A stretch of DNA of 64,000 bases, from the NCBI RefSeq assembly GCF_000276665.1, contig NW_004955472.1:7896231-7960230 (forward strand), given 5' to 3'. Each line of letters opens with the position of its first letter. Position 1 is the stretch's first letter. The notes beneath the pieces were generated by a model. The model saw only the letters and a list, made by a program, of their open reading frames with translations. It did not search any database and was not told where the DNA came from. The DNA comes from Chinchilla lanigera. Taxonomy: Eukaryota > Chordata > Mammalia > Rodentia > Chinchillidae. This document shows, piece after piece, positions 1 through 29,939 of the stretch. Made by a program: the position numbers and the translations under genes.

Positions 1-190
1 CATTTTCACAATGTTGGTTCTTCCTATCCATGAGCAAGGAAAGTTTTTCCATTTACTGAAATCTTCTTTGATATCTTTTTTCAGAGTACTGTAGTTTTCA
101 TTGAGTAGATCTTTTACTTCTTTTGTTCGATTGATTCCTAAATATTTCAATTTCTTGGATGTTATTGTGAAAGGTCCATATACATTCTTT
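1..190 (-). repeat. L1 ORF2-derived fragment in PLAA intron (minus strand)
   Basis: The wording matches the reverse complement of L1 ORF2 around the conserved segment also read at 17470-17600 (shared 'cagagtactgtagttttca' at both places). It runs off the left edge. Confidence 0.7.
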
Positions 191-405
191 ATAATGGGAA
201 AAATTGTATGATCATTTTTATATTAATTCATATCAGTTATATTGTAAAAAATGTTCTTGAGTGTCTGAGCAAAGACTGTAATTTATTGGTACAATACATG
301 AAATAAAAAATATGATTCTTAAAATTATATGTAAGTGACAAATATGTAAAAATTTAAAACAGATTTTAAAATGTCAACATATATGTAGAAAGATCGTGTT
401 TATAA

Positions 406-18636
<18,231 letters not shown>

Positions 18637-18810
18637 CAGTGGGGAAAGAGATTGAGATTAGGTTAGTGGGGGTGTTTTTTGGTCACATTTTACATGACTG
18701 GTTACAAGTAATAAAAAGGAAAAGAAATACTGTGGATTAAGTACAATTTCAGATCTTGTAAAGTGGTGGGGAGGAGGGGAAAGGAGAAATAAAGTTTTTG
18801 CACTGATAAA
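18637..18810 (+). promoter_or_regulatory. PLAA: PLAA 3' UTR with candidate poly(A) signal
   Basis: Non-coding sequence follows the stop. The first AATAAA is at 18788-18793, about 150 nt after the stop. The true cleavage site cannot be fixed from sequence alone, and longer 3' UTR forms are possible; an ID-type SINE begins near 19022. Confidence 0.45.
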
Positions 18811-19021
18811 CTGTGAGATTTTCCTGTGTAATATGGGTAGGCTTTTCATGAGCACAGAAGCAAACGAAGAATTGTAGTGAACAACACAACTCCAAGGGCA
18901 TTTTCTCCCTTCCTGCAGCCACTCAGGAGAGCATACTGTTGTCTAGAACCTGCTTTCACTGCTCTGCACACCAAATTCCTGATTATTGGTGGCTTTTATT
19001 TAACTTCTCTGCTTTCACTAT

Positions 19022-19106
19022 AGGACTGGGGAGATGGCTCAGCGGCACAGCGCCTGCCTGCCAAGCGCAAGGTCCTGAGTTCAATTCCTGGTACCAAAAA
19101 AAAAAG
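19022..19106 (+). repeat. ID-type SINE, plus strand, downstream of PLAA
   Basis: GGACTGGGGAGATGGCTCAG begins the tRNA-like head and AAGGTCCTGAGTTCAATTCC is the B-box region. It ends in TACC plus an A-run. It is the clearest sense copy of the ID family in the window. Confidence 0.88.
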
Positions 19107-19719
19107 AGTGCTTTCTTTGTTGAATTTTTTAACAGCATGGACATATTTCCAGGTCTTACTTTAGGATTTACTTTAAAATTTTTAAAAATTTTGTTACAAA
19201 TTATGTATTAGAAATATATAAAATAATTTTAAGTCATTTGTAAGTAGAAAATATATTTGATGATATTTTTAGATGAAGTAAAAACAAGTTTGTAAGCTGT
19301 GTTAAATCACACATCAATTCCGACAAGGCCTCAAATTGATCACAGGTTAGATCTGGTTTGTTTTCCCCTTGATTACTTGAAATAATTTCATTTTTCACTT
19401 CCGTTTTGATATTCAGTCTTTAATTTTTGGTCATTTTAATTACTTCACAGGGAATTGGGACCACGTTCAGTTTTATTAGACAGTTATGAAAATAAGCATA
19501 CATCAAACGATGTTGTTTAAAAGGCTAAAACCTCTCATTTGAAATTAGTATTTTTGAGCCACCAGTACTATCCCAGCAGTATACTACACAATTTGACATT
19601 TAATCATCTAACTGCTCAAAATAAGGGGCAATGTTATCTCTTTTGAAAAGTGAAGACAGTAGAATGAATTAATAGAATAAAAAAGAAAACTGACATCAAG
19701 AGTATATGTTAACTATTCA

Positions 19720-19867
19720 GCTGAGCATTGTGGTGCATGCCTGTAATCCAGCACTCGGAAGGCTGAGGCAGGAGGATCATTGAGAGTTTGAGACCAGCCT
19801 GGGCTACAAAGTGAGCTCAAGGCCAGCCTGAACTGCATAGCAAGACCCTGTCTCCAAAAAAAAAATA
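19720..19867 (+). repeat. B1-like SINE with 19-bp near-perfect target-site duplication
   Basis: Flanked by AGTATATGTTAACTATTCA (19701-19719) and AGTATATATTAACTATTCA (19868-19886), which differ at one base. Confidence 0.88.
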
Positions 19868-19886
19868 AGTATATATTAACTATTCA

Positions 19887-21600
19887 AAGGTTATGGCTTG
19901 CCTTGCTATAGCTTCCTATCCATAATTACAGAATTTATTTCCCTCTAAGATAACCTAATTTCTTAAGCATTGCAAGTATTTCTCCCTCTGTTTTTGGAGG
20001 GGAGGGTAAGTGGGGATTTAACCCAAGGAGTGTTGAGCTATACCCTTAGCCCTTTTGAGACAGAGTCTTGCTAAATTGCCCTGGCCGGCCTTGAACTTGC
20101 AATCCTCCATCCTCAGCCTCCTGAGTAGCTGAGATTATACGAATGTAAGCCATGCCTGGCAAATATTTGTATTTTTAAAGTAGGAGAAATGGTTTCACAA
20201 AGACGATATCGCCTAAAATATTGAGCACCATTCTCAACATTAATGGTATGAAGAAATCCAGGGGGGTTCCATTGCAGTGTAAAAAAAGACCATTTTTTCC
20301 CAGTAGGGGAAGAAATTCTGATTGTCTACCTTAACTCAGGGGAAAGCCTATGGAATATCAAAAGAGAGTGAGTAAAACACAAATACAGTGCGTGTATACC
20401 TTGCTAAGTACTTAATTTCTGTTTAAATATTGTTTGCTGGTTCACTTAGGTATGTATAGTTTACTTTTTGCTGCATTGGGATTTAGTTTGTTGCATCAAC
20501 ACTGAATGGCAAAACTGAGAATTTAACGTGGGCCAGTCTGGTTCAGTGGCAGTTTCCTACTTTCCTGTTAACATGCCCAGTCTCGCTTGCAATTGCAAGT
20601 ACAATTTCTGCAATTATTTCAGAAAACTAGATACTTCTGAATAATGGTTAGGCATAGACTTGTTTGAAGAATATTAGTTCACTCTTCAAAATGTAAAGGG
20701 TGGATGACTGTCACTTCACTTTTTATCACTGTTTAAGTCTTTTTATAACAACTTTTATCATTTCATGTTTGTACAGTTTAGCAAAACTGAAGTCTGCTAC
20801 TTGAAGTCTGATTGTTAAATAGGGATTTGATATTTTAAAGATTTTTTAATTTATATTTTTGTATGACTCTCTATATTTTTTCTGAATGTGAAAGAAATGA
20901 ACATTCTTTGAATGAAGCACACACATTAATATAATACACAGACCCCCACATACCAAATAAAAATTACCTATAATCCCACTACAGAGAGGATCATTCTTAC
21001 CATGTTAGAGGATATCGATATGTATGCAACTGTGTTTTGGTTTTTTTTGGTTTTTTTGTTTTTTTTTTTTTTTGGTTTTTCTCCGGTACCGGGAACCGAA
21101 CTCATGACTTTGCGCATGCCAGGCAGGCGCTTTTGCCGCTGAGCTAAATCCCCAGCCCCTGTGTTTTGTTTTTTTGAAAAAGGATTGTACCATACACACT
21201 ATTCAGTAACCTGATTTGAAAACTTAATATATAGTACATATATTTCTACCTTATTATATGACTGTATCCATTTCCCATTATCGGACACTTTTCCAGATTT
21301 TGGCAATGAAGCGGTGCAATGACAAGGCTCACAAGTCTTACTAGCTCCCGATGTTTTATACGTGAAATTGGTAACTCAAGTTAGTGGAGTTTTTTATACT
21401 GATATCTTTGGCTAAGTGGAGTTAGCGTTCTTCACACTGCTTTTGAAACCATTGCCTGCAAAAGGGCTAAATTACCATCTACGTTTCATAACTTTTCACT
21501 TTTTAGATGAGTATGTTGTTAAAATTTTCTTACATGTTTACCTGAGTTTGACTTAATAGCAATATATGAGTATATAACTGATTAAATTTTGTTTTTTAAA
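19887..21600. other. Intergenic DNA with two SINEs
   Basis: Contains a minus-strand old ID-like plus B1-like stretch at 19990-20165 (CCTCAGCCTCCTGAGTAGCT) and a minus-strand ID SINE at about 21060-21160 (CCGGTACCGGGAACCGAACT, GCTGAGCTAAATCCCCAGCC) flanked by CTGTGTTTTG on both sides. No gene is seen. Confidence 0.7.
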
Positions 21601-22500
21601 AAAAAAATTGCATTAGTATATGTGCAGTACATCAGGCTACATGTACTGTGAGGGGTTGATGCATGTACATAACCTTTCTTTAGCACATGTTGGCACATGT
21701 ATGTGAAATATCTTTCTACTTTCCTCCCCCCGCTTCCCTTCCCTCCCATCTCTTGGTCCCCCTGTTCATTTGCGGAAGCTCTACCGCCTGTTTTCTATTA
21801 CCTTATTTTTCTCTTTATTTATACATTAAGCTTATATATTTGATTTATTTCACTGTAACATCATTGTCTCCAGGTGCATACATCTCCTCCCCGAAAAAGG
21901 ATGAAATGTATCCTTCATAGTAGAGCTATATTCCATCATGTATGAATACCACATTTTCTTCATCCAGTCATCTGTTAATGGACATGGGCCACTTCAAGAT
22001 TTAGTTATGAATTGTGCTGCTATAAGCATGGGTATACACAGATCACTGTAAATGATGTCTTTAACTCTTTTGGGAAGATACCTAGAAGGGAAATAGCTGG
22101 GTTGAATGAAACTTCTAATATTAGTTTTTTGAGGAATCTCCATGCTGATTCCCACCCTGCTTGGGCTAATTTACATTCCCACCTGCAGTGAGAAGTGTTC
22201 CTCTTCCTCCCATAGCCTGTCCAACATTTGTTGTTATTTGATACTTTCTGGAGTAAGATGGCCTCTTACTTCATGTCATTTAATTTGCATTTCTCGAATG
22301 ACCAGAGTTATTGAACATCTTTTCATGTATTTGTTGGCCATTTATACATCTTCTGAGAAGTATGTTTGTTTAGGTTACTCATTTTTTTGATTGGGGCTTT
22401 TATTTGGAAGATCTTTTTTTAATTCTTTATACTAGTCCTCTAACCAAGGTGTTGCTGGCAAAAATTCCCATTCTATTGTTTCTTCAGGATTTTTTTTTTT
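21600..22500 (-). mobile_element. L1 3' end, minus strand
   Basis: The sequence follows the reverse complement of an L1 3' UTR and the end of ORF2 (phrases ATTCCATCATGTATGAATAC, TTCATCCAGTCATCTGTTAA, GAGGAATCTCCATGCTGATT). It parallels 16020-16900 and 44700-45110. A homopolymer run at 21595-21608 marks the 3' end. It is interrupted at 22533. Confidence 0.8.
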
Positions 22501-22532
22501 TAATGTTTTGGTTGTTTCTTTGTGTGTTGTTT

Positions 22533-22690
22533 GGTTTTTGTTTTTTGCTTTTTTTGAGACAATTTCACTATGCAATTCATGCTGGCCTTGAACTCACTTT
22601 GTAGCCCAGGCTGGCCTCAAATTTGCAGTGACCCTGCTGCCTCAGCCTCCTGAGTGCTGGGATTGCAGACATGTGCCACCACCCCCAGCT
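22533..22690 (-). repeat. B1-like SINE, minus strand
   Basis: Contains TTTTTTGAGACAATTTCACT, CCAGGCTGGCCTCAAATTTG and CCTCAGCCTCCTGAGTGCTG, the reverse complement of the B1-like body, inserted next to the L1 block. Confidence 0.85.
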
Positions 22691-22699
22691 GTTTCTTCA

Positions 22700-23820
22700 C
22701 CTTTGATTGTTTCTTTGCTACATAACGTCTCAATTCTCTTTTCACTCCCTTCTCTTGCTCTTCCATGCCCCTCCTTGCAATCTCTTGATCCCCTTCTTTT
22801 TTGCTAAATTTTGTCTCTTCTTTATGATCTACATAAATGGTGGAAGAAGTAGCACTAAAAATAGATTGTTTTCAAAAACAATTCTGGGGATAAGAGTAGG
22901 AAGTAGGTTTTTTAGCAGTTACCACTATGTATCCTAGAGTAATTTTGTAAGGAAATAATAAAATGAACCATTGGCCATCTATTGTTACAGAGGTCTTGAG
23001 AGAGAAATTCCCCATTTGAGAGTAGAAGATATTCAGTATATTTTAAAATAATTTTAACATGATTTCTAATGCATTTTCTTTAGAAAAGTATATGCAGTGT
23101 AATTGTAATTATAAATACAATTTTGAAGACAATTTAATTTTTTTTCTACAAGTTGAAAATATCCTAAGTGAAAATAGCATTTAACACATTAAACCTACTG
23201 CATATTATATCTCAGCAACACAGCACAGTGTAGGGTATTGGTTATTTACACACATGATTCTGTGGCTGACCAGGCTGTACTTCACTGCCACTGACCTACA
23301 TCATGAGGATATCTTTCCAAAGATTCTCAGCCTGTGAAGGGTTCAGAATTTGAAGTAGGGTTTGTACTAAATGCATATTGCTTTCACATCATTATAAAGT
23401 CAAAAAATTTTAAGTTGAACCTGTGTAATTTGGGGACTATCTGTAGATTCTGTAGTTGTTAATATTTGGTCATATATCCTATTTTCTGAAATTAAAATTT
23501 TAAGTTGGAAATAATATCAACTAAGCACATCAATATGCATCTTCAAATAGGGCATTTTAAAGAACATTCCTTATGCTGTGTAATATCATTAAAAAATTTA
23601 GTAATATCTCTAGCCCATATTCCAAATATCCCTATTTTCCATGGGAATGTCTTTTGCCTTAAAAGAATCTAGTCTAAGTAATTGAATCCAGGTTTATGTA
23701 CTGTATTACTTGGTTATGTCTTGGTCTCTTTTTAAAAAAATCTTTAAAATACCAATTAGTTTTTTGAAGGCTTCTCTAGAATGTGAAGCACTTCACCTTC
23801 CTATGATCATTCTGTATTAC
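22700..23820. other. Intergenic AT-rich DNA, nothing recognised
   Basis: Possible continuation of the L1 block to about 22770; after that no repeat or gene could be named. Confidence 0.45.
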
Positions 23821-24180
23821 TTACCTGTTGTGTAATAAATCACCCCACAGCTTAATAGTTTAAGGGATGTAGCTCTTACCGAGCATGCATAAGGCTGTGG
23901 GTTCAACCTCCAGCAGGTAAAATAACAGAAACTCCACACATCTGTTACCTTACATTCTGTGGCTCAAAATCCTGCCACAGTTGACAGGTGCATCCCTCCC
24001 TTGGTTTCAGATGAGGCTGTACTCAAGGTACCAGTTCAGGTTGGGGTCACAAAGTTCCCGCTGGGAAGGATCCATTCTCAGGCTGACAGCATTCAGTTCT
24101 TACAGGGGGCATTGCTGCTGCCTGTCATAGGTTTTTGTGCCAACATGACAGTTTACTTCATCCAAGCCAGCAAAGGAGAC
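23820..24180. repeat. Ancient interspersed repeat split by an ID-like insert
   Basis: The flanks (CTGTTGTGTAATAAATCACC; then CATTCTGTGGCTCAAAATCC) read like one old mammalian DNA-transposon-type repeat. Between them, 23864-23925 carries GGATGTAGCTCTTACCGAGC, an old tRNA-derived SINE head. The family name cannot be fixed by eye. Confidence 0.45.
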
Positions 24181-24184
24181 CGGT

Positions 24185-25045
24185 GGCTGACAGAGTGTCT
24201 TAGTCACTTTCCTCATCACTGAGACAGTGTGTGACACCTCTGAGTGCTTGAGGCTTTGGAGGGAACATCTGGATATAACCATAATATTCCACCCCTGACC
24301 CTCAAAAGATTTATTCACATCTCTGTATGCAAAATGCAAGTAGTTCATCTCTAAGAGTTGTGAAAATCTTAAGTTTCACCCTTGCTGAAAAGTTCAAATC
24401 CAAAGTTTCCTCAGACTTAAGGTAAACTTTTAGCCATGAGCCCCTGAAAATACCAAAAGGTTAAACACTTTCAAAATACATTGGCACAGATAAACATACC
24501 CATTCCAAAAGGGGGAAGATGGAGATTGATACCTGTGGGACCAAAGCAAAGTGAAACCCAGCAGGGGAAACATTAAATCCTATAGCTGTATGTCCAACAC
24601 CTGGGGTAAGCTGTGGTAAGATGTGAACCCCAAAAGGCTCGGGTGACCTCACCTCTATGGTGTTTATGGTGGTTGTGGCTCGTGGCCTTTATTTTGGGCT
24701 GGCTTTGCTCATTTCTTGCAGTTCTAGACATTCCACATTTCCGACCTCCAATTTTCCAGGGTCTCCAGTTCACTTTTGGCCTCACTGTCACAGGTTCATG
24801 GACAGCCTGCCCAGGGGCACACTGCCTGGCCTTTTTCCAAAATCTTGCTGGAAATTTCCTTGGCTCCACAACTTGATTTTGCACGCCCATAAACCTTTGC
24901 AGGCCATATCCGCAGTGATGCACTGCTGCTGACCAGATCCACTTCAGGTCAGCTATTAGCCTGCATACTCCAGCGATCTTGCAAGAGCACCACCTATGAA
25001 CACGAGGCTTTGGGGGACGTGTTAGATATAAACCATAGAAAGGAC
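24185..25045 (-). mobile_element. Truncated ERVL-MaLR copy, minus strand
   Basis: A shortened LTR piece (24185-24290) is joined to MaLR internal sequence (ATTCCACCCCTGACCCTCAA, CATACCCATTCCAAAAGGGG), as at 25600 in the neighbouring provirus. 24950-25045 again resembles an LTR end (GAGGCTTTGGGGGACGTGTT). Internal reading frames are broken; no gene is restored here. Confidence 0.65.
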
Positions 25046-25194
25046 CAAAGTTGTGTGCCTTATAATCACAGTAGTGACCTCTCAGTATTGAGCTATTCTA
25101 TTGGGTGGAAGCAGGTTACTCTAGGAATGAATAATGGAAGGAATGGTCATTGAGGCCCATGTTAGAATTTGCATGTGGCACATTCCATATACCA

Positions 25195-25599
25195 TGTCTT
25201 AATACTTTTGTTGTTGCTGAGATGAAATCCCCAACACCCAAAGTTAAAGGGGGAAAGGTTTATTTAGCTCAGTTTGTAGAGGTTTCAGCCTATAATTGGC
25301 TAGCTCCAAGGCAAGTGGCACATGGCAGAGGGGCAACTGTCCACGACAATGGGAGATAGCAAAAGTAACAAGGGGAGGGGCAACAAGACTCTTCCCCTTA
25401 TAACCAGTCTACTGGGAGTGGAGCATTGCCAGTCCAGTCAGTGGACTGATCCAGCAATCACCCACCTTAAATCCCAGGACCCTTAATCCTAGCTATGAAC
25501 CATGAATCAATTACACACTTTAGATTCAGCCACTTCTGGGAAAGCCCCATCTAAAACTGAAGGAGGCTTTGGCGGAACATCTAAGCACAAACCATAACA
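25195..25599 (-). repeat. MaLR LTR (3' LTR in element orientation)
   Basis: 405 bp, TG...CA ends. It shares long exact blocks with the 27407 copy, for example CAACACCCAAAGTTAAAGGG and TTTCAGCCTATAATTGGCTA. The differences scattered along it suggest an old insertion. Confidence 0.75.
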
Positions 25600-26927
25600 T
25601 TCCACCCTTGATCCCTTCGAGACTCATATATATTCCTTTTTTGCAAAAGGCATTTAGTCCATCTTTAAGAGTTACCAAAGTTCTAACAGTTTCAGCATTT
25701 CTGAAAAGTCCAAATCGCAAGTCTCCTCTGAAATTTAAGGCAAACTCTTACCTGTGAGCCCCTGTACAAATGAAAAGAAAGTTAAACACTTCCAATATTT
25801 GATGGCACAGGATAGACATTTCCATTCCAAAAGTTACAAATGGGATACAAAGGAATGGGACCAAACAAGTGCAAAATCCAGCAAGGCAAACGGTAAGTCC
25901 CACAATTCCACTTTCAGCATCCCCAGCACCAAGGTCTGCTGCCACCTGGAGCAGTAGCCAGGCTATCTTCTCTTTTGGCTATAGGGGCCAAGTGCCTGGG
26001 TCATTGAGCACTCTGACCCCAGTGCTGAGGAACAGATTCTCTAGGCTGCCACCATTCTGGAACGTGGTGTTCTAGGACTTTCTTCTCAAAGCAGTCTTTC
26101 ATTTTTGTAATTTTGAGGCTGCAAAGGTGTCATTCTAACCAGGGTGACAGGTCCCAAGAACAAGGTGCCTGCTGATGATAAGAAAAAGTAAGACAAGAAA
26201 AACAAGAGAGGCAAAAGTCTGGGATCAGTGAGCTTACAGCATCTCAGACTGCAGCCCCAATTACCAATCTCAGTCACCTTTTATTGAGCGAGAACCAAGG
26301 GCGTAGCTAGTACAAATGGGCAGATACCAAACATTTTAGTAATTAAGGCATTACCCTTCTGCAATTCTGCCTCTTATGCTGCTGGCAACAATCCCCAGGT
26401 GGGCCTCCTACACCCAGCACCACGCTTACTCAGTTCAGCTGGAGGTTATAAATTGACCATTAGTTATCAATCCACTACAATCATAGTCCTTACTTCCCAT
26501 TAATTTTTACAATGTATGGCAACACTAAAAAATAGGGATCTGCAATTCAAATGCACTCTTATCTTCAGGTAAAAGGTTTCAGTTCATTTTTGCAACAATA
26601 AACAAATCCTGTGTCCTCTGTGCTTTCTAATCAAAGAATGTCCTCCACGCAAAGGGTGGAGACTTGCTGCTTCTTGTGATGCCCTCAGGCCATCTTTTCT
26701 ATTGTCCTGTTGCTTTTCAGCAATCAAGATCTCCTCTACTCTCTTTACAGTCCACAGCTTCACTTGCTGGCCAAAATCACAATGTTTTAAATCATTCTGT
26801 TGAGCTCTTTGCTCTTGATTCTCCACATAAATCTGGCTAAAAGTCCCCAGTGGTAGCCATACCACTGCCTCAACATTTGACTGCCTGGCAATTTCTTCTA
26901 CAAGATTAATTAACCCACTACCCATAA

Positions 26928-27083
26928 TCTTGGGCTGGTGACACACACCAGTAATCCCAGCACTTGGGAGGCTGAGGCAGGAGGATCTTTGCAAGTTTGA
27001 GATCAGCCTGGGTTACAAAGTGAGCTCAAGCCCACCCTGAACTGCATAGTGAGACCCTGTCTCAAAAAGACAAAAAAAAAAAA
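26928..27083 (+). repeat. B1-like SINE inside the MaLR provirus
   Basis: CCAGCACTTGGGAGGCTGAG, the internal 'gggttacaaagtgagctcaag' block, and a CTCAAAAAGACAAAAAAAAA tail. It is inserted in the internal region of the provirus, so it is younger than it. Confidence 0.88.
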
Positions 27084-27406
27084 TTTTAGACTCAGGCAAA
27101 GTCTCTGTACACAAGCAAAATGCAGACAAGTTTTCTACCAAGCCATGACACATCGTCTGGAGTCCAACAGCCAGTGTAGTCCTTCTTCCCAGCAGAAACC
27201 TACTGAGCCTGGTCTTTACTGGCTTTCTGGTTTTCTGAGCTCGGCTCAGAATCTCCCGTACAGTACAGCCTGAGGCGTTCCAGCACTACCTTTTCAGCCA
27301 GCATCTCCGAACATTTTCTAACTTCCCGCAAGCCATTTCCAAAGGCTACTGAAACAAAATTGTCAGGTATAGTCACAGAAACAATTCCACTTGTAGAACC
27401 AAATTC

Positions 27407-27813
27407 TGTCTTAGTTATTTTTCTCACTGATGAGACAAAATACTCAACACCCAAAGTTAAAGGGGAAAAAGGTTATTTAGCTCAGTTTGTAGAGATTTCA
27501 GCCTATAATTGGCTAGCTCCAAGGCAGGGTGGCACCTGCAGAGAGGGAACTGTCCATGGTGATGGAAGACAGCAAAGAGAGGGGCAACAAGACTCTTTCT
27601 GTCCCTGATATTATACTCAGTCCACTGGGATTAGAGCAGTACCAGTCAAATTAGTGGAGTGATTCAGCAGGCACCCATCCTTAATCCCATCACCCTTAGT
27701 TTTAGCGCTGAACTATAAATCAATCACACACTCTAGATTCAGCTACTTTGGAAAAAGCCCTGTCTAAAACTGCATGAGGGCTTGGGAAAACATCTAGACA
27801 CAAACCCATAGCA
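27407..27813 (-). repeat. MaLR LTR (5' LTR in element orientation)
   Basis: 407 bp, partner of 25195-25599. It abuts the primer-binding-like sequence at 27388-27406. No matching 5-bp target duplication was seen outside the pair, so an edge may be eroded. Confidence 0.72.
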
Positions 27814-27881
27814 CCCTATAAACTGCTAGATCCAGAGGCTTGGTTATGTTGAAATTAAACTATTTTGTTAAGAATATAGGT

Positions 27882-27995
27882 AGCTAGGTGTAGTAGTACA
27901 TGCCTGTAATCTCAGCTACTTGGGAGGCTGAGGCAGGAGAGTCTAAATGCAAACCCAGCCTGAGCAACTCAGTGAGACGCTGACTCAAACTGAGC
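27882..27995 (+). repeat. Old B1/7SL-like SINE fragment
   Basis: GCCTGTAATCTCAGCTACTT and GGAGGCTGAGGCAGGAGAGT identify it. It is diverged and lacks a clear poly-A tail. Confidence 0.65.
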
Positions 27996-28435
27996 CTTCT
28001 AGCCAAACCCAACCCTTTAACAAGAAGAGACAACTTAATTCCCTTAATTCCCTTATCAAAAAAGAGCTTGCCCTTATTGTAAAAACCCATGGCACCTTGA
28101 AGAGGACTATAGAAAATTCAAATAGTAGGAGAAATTGATAGAGGAACAGGGTGGCTCTGAGGAAGCTAAGAGGAATATTTTGTTTCTCCTCAGGAAAGCT
28201 TATAGAGAGGACAAACTTACGCACCTGTGGATACTGACCGGTGCCATGTACGCTGTTGTCACCCTCCATATCAAATTGCCCTTTTCCTAGGATTAATATC
28301 CCTTGCGATTTTCAAATTGAGCTAAAACTATACATAAACCCCAACCTACAAAATTCTAGGTGGACTTTCAGCTTGGAGGAGGTCAATGTGCAGTTTTCCT
28401 CATTTGTCCCATCTAACGCACAAGTTACTTCCACT

Positions 28436-28845
28436 ATGCCAGCCAAGTTCCACCTTTGTGAAGTAAAAGTTGTGTGCTTGAGATGCACCAGGGGCGAGGT
28501 CATCACCCATCTCCCTCGGTCCTTAAGATTGCTAAAAAATGAAAACAAGTTATTTCATGTACAAGGTTACCAAAACAGGTTGGTGGTCACACCACCAAGG
28601 CAGCTGGGAGAATGTGATGATTACAGTGAAGGTGACCATTCAGAAGAGACAGGCCCAGACTGAGGTGGTGCCTCTGCCTCTGCCTTGATCATCACAGCCC
28701 TCAAGGTGCCACCAAGAGACATACAGAAACAGAAAAGCATTAAACTCAGTGAAAATATCACTTTTGATGAAATTGTCAACATTGCCTGGCAGATGTGGCC
28801 CCAATCTCTAGCCAGAAAATGTTCTGAAACTGATATAGAAAGTGG
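28436..28845 (+). pseudogene. RPL12: RPL12 processed pseudogene, 3'-truncated with altered middle
   Basis: The ribosomal protein uL11 (RPL12) reading frame is visible in two blocks. The first, from ATG 28436, resembles the N-terminus (EVKVVCLRCTRGEV). The second, about 28610-28835, gives ITVKVTIQKRQAQ-like sequence by shifting frame, then [13 protein letters not shown] and [14 protein letters not shown]. Introns are absent, stops interrupt, and 28503-28600 does not follow the gene, so an insertion or rearrangement replaced codons there. Homology ends near 28845 before the C-terminus. The real gene is elsewhere. Confidence 0.85.
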
Positions 28846-28892
28846 TATAGGACCAACAAATCATCCAAATAATATAAGGGAAGTATAACTCC

Positions 28893-29200
28893 CAAACTGC
28901 TTGATGTGTGATAAACTGAGTTCATGAGGCAAGTGAATTCCAAGGAACAGAGGAGGTTAAGAGCAGGAAATATTTATTGAGGGACAGAGATGCAGGTCCT
29001 GAGGGAAAGAGGGGCCCCAAGTGGGTTGCTGAGGACCACACTTCTCAGGGGAAGTTTTATAGAACATAACCACGTGGGTACAACATGGGTTACAGCTGTG
29101 ATCAACCAATAAGATTATAAGTACAGTCGCTTATGTAATATTGATCCAATGAGGAAGCAAGTCACGAAGCAAGTGTACATGGAAAGAACAAAGAACTTTT
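28893..29200 (-). repeat. Retroviral-type LTR, minus strand
   Basis: Read on the minus strand it shows a CCAAT-type ATTGG near 29150, a TATA box (TATAAAA, complement of 29055-29061), and AATAAA (complement of 28973-28978) about 80 nt downstream. The last is followed by a CT-rich stretch, as in the R/U5 of class I LTRs. The exact edges are uncertain. It is opposite in strand to the gag remnant at 29940-30430, so the two need not be one element. Confidence 0.6.
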
Positions 29201-29835
29201 CAGGTCGCAGGCGCCCTCTCCGGGAGGCCGAGCAGCCGGGGAGCGCCAGCCCTTAGGGGCCCGGCGCGCCCGGCCACGCGGGAGCCTGGAAAGGCAGGCA
29301 GCAGGCACCGGGAAGCGGTGTGGAGACATGCGCTGGCCCTGGGGCCGGCCGCGCAGTCAAGAAATGCCGTGCCACTGAGAAGCACCGACACAGCAGGCCT
29401 ACCCGGAGATGTGCATAAACCATCCTGACATGGAGAAACCTCTGGGAAAACATGCCTCACGGTGGGTCGCTCTTGGCCCTGCCCTGGAGAGCCAGAAATG
29501 TCCAGAGTCAGCGGAGGAGCAGCTGATGAACAAGGACTTGGTGGACACCAGAGTACTGACACCTGATGACTCAGAGGTCCAGCTGACTGGGGACACGGGA
29601 GCCATTCGGGAGCTGGAGACCAGGAGGACCTTGCGCAACACCGGGGAGACCCCTGGAGGCCATTCTTTCCCTAACTGTACAGGTTGTGATGGAGGACTGA
29701 GTGGAGCTCCAGAGGTCTGCACCGAGACTTCATGGATTACACGGGTGCTCAGTATTCAGATTCTGAAGAACCACCTTCATGGAGAAGGTACATGTCTAGG
29801 TTACCTGCCTGGGACACTTCACACCTGATGGTGCT
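29201..29835 (+). other. GC-rich unidentified segment with a 139-codon open frame
   Basis: 29200-29400 is GC- and CpG-rich, unlike its surroundings. A frame from 29409 to 29828 is open for 139 codons (MCINHPDMEKPLGKHASRWV at its start). No intron signals or domain are recognised. It lies between an LTR and an ERV gag remnant. It may be a retrogene 5' region, an ERV leader or chance. Confidence 0.3.
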
Positions 29836-29939
29836 GAGACTGACTAGTGGGCCGAGGACGTCATCAACATGTTCCTGCCGCCTGTGTTGACTGTTGGGGA
29901 GAGGACACTAAGTGGTTGCGGGATCCCAATGCACTGGGA

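Larger units (their letters stand above)
25195..27813 (-). mobile_element. ERVL-MaLR provirus with two LTRs, minus strand
   Basis: Two similar LTRs (25195-25599 and 27407-27813), each starting TGTCTTA and ending CATAACA or CATAGCA, bracket MaLR-type internal DNA. Read on the minus strand, the internal region starts right after the 27407 LTR with AATTTGGTTCTACAAGTGG, in the position and style of a MaLR primer-binding region, and an 84-codon gag-like start lies at 27454-27200. The body is broken and carries a B1-like SINE at 26928-27083, so it is dead. MaLR elements lack env and depend on other elements for mobilisation. Confidence 0.75.

Noticed and set aside
21005..21199. Short frame containing GSRYRRKTKKKK
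   Set aside because: Translation of an ID SINE and its A-rich tail.
24573..24923. 116-codon minus-strand frame
   Set aside because: It lies in MaLR internal DNA and is covered by open frames on the other strand. It is a remnant, not a host gene.
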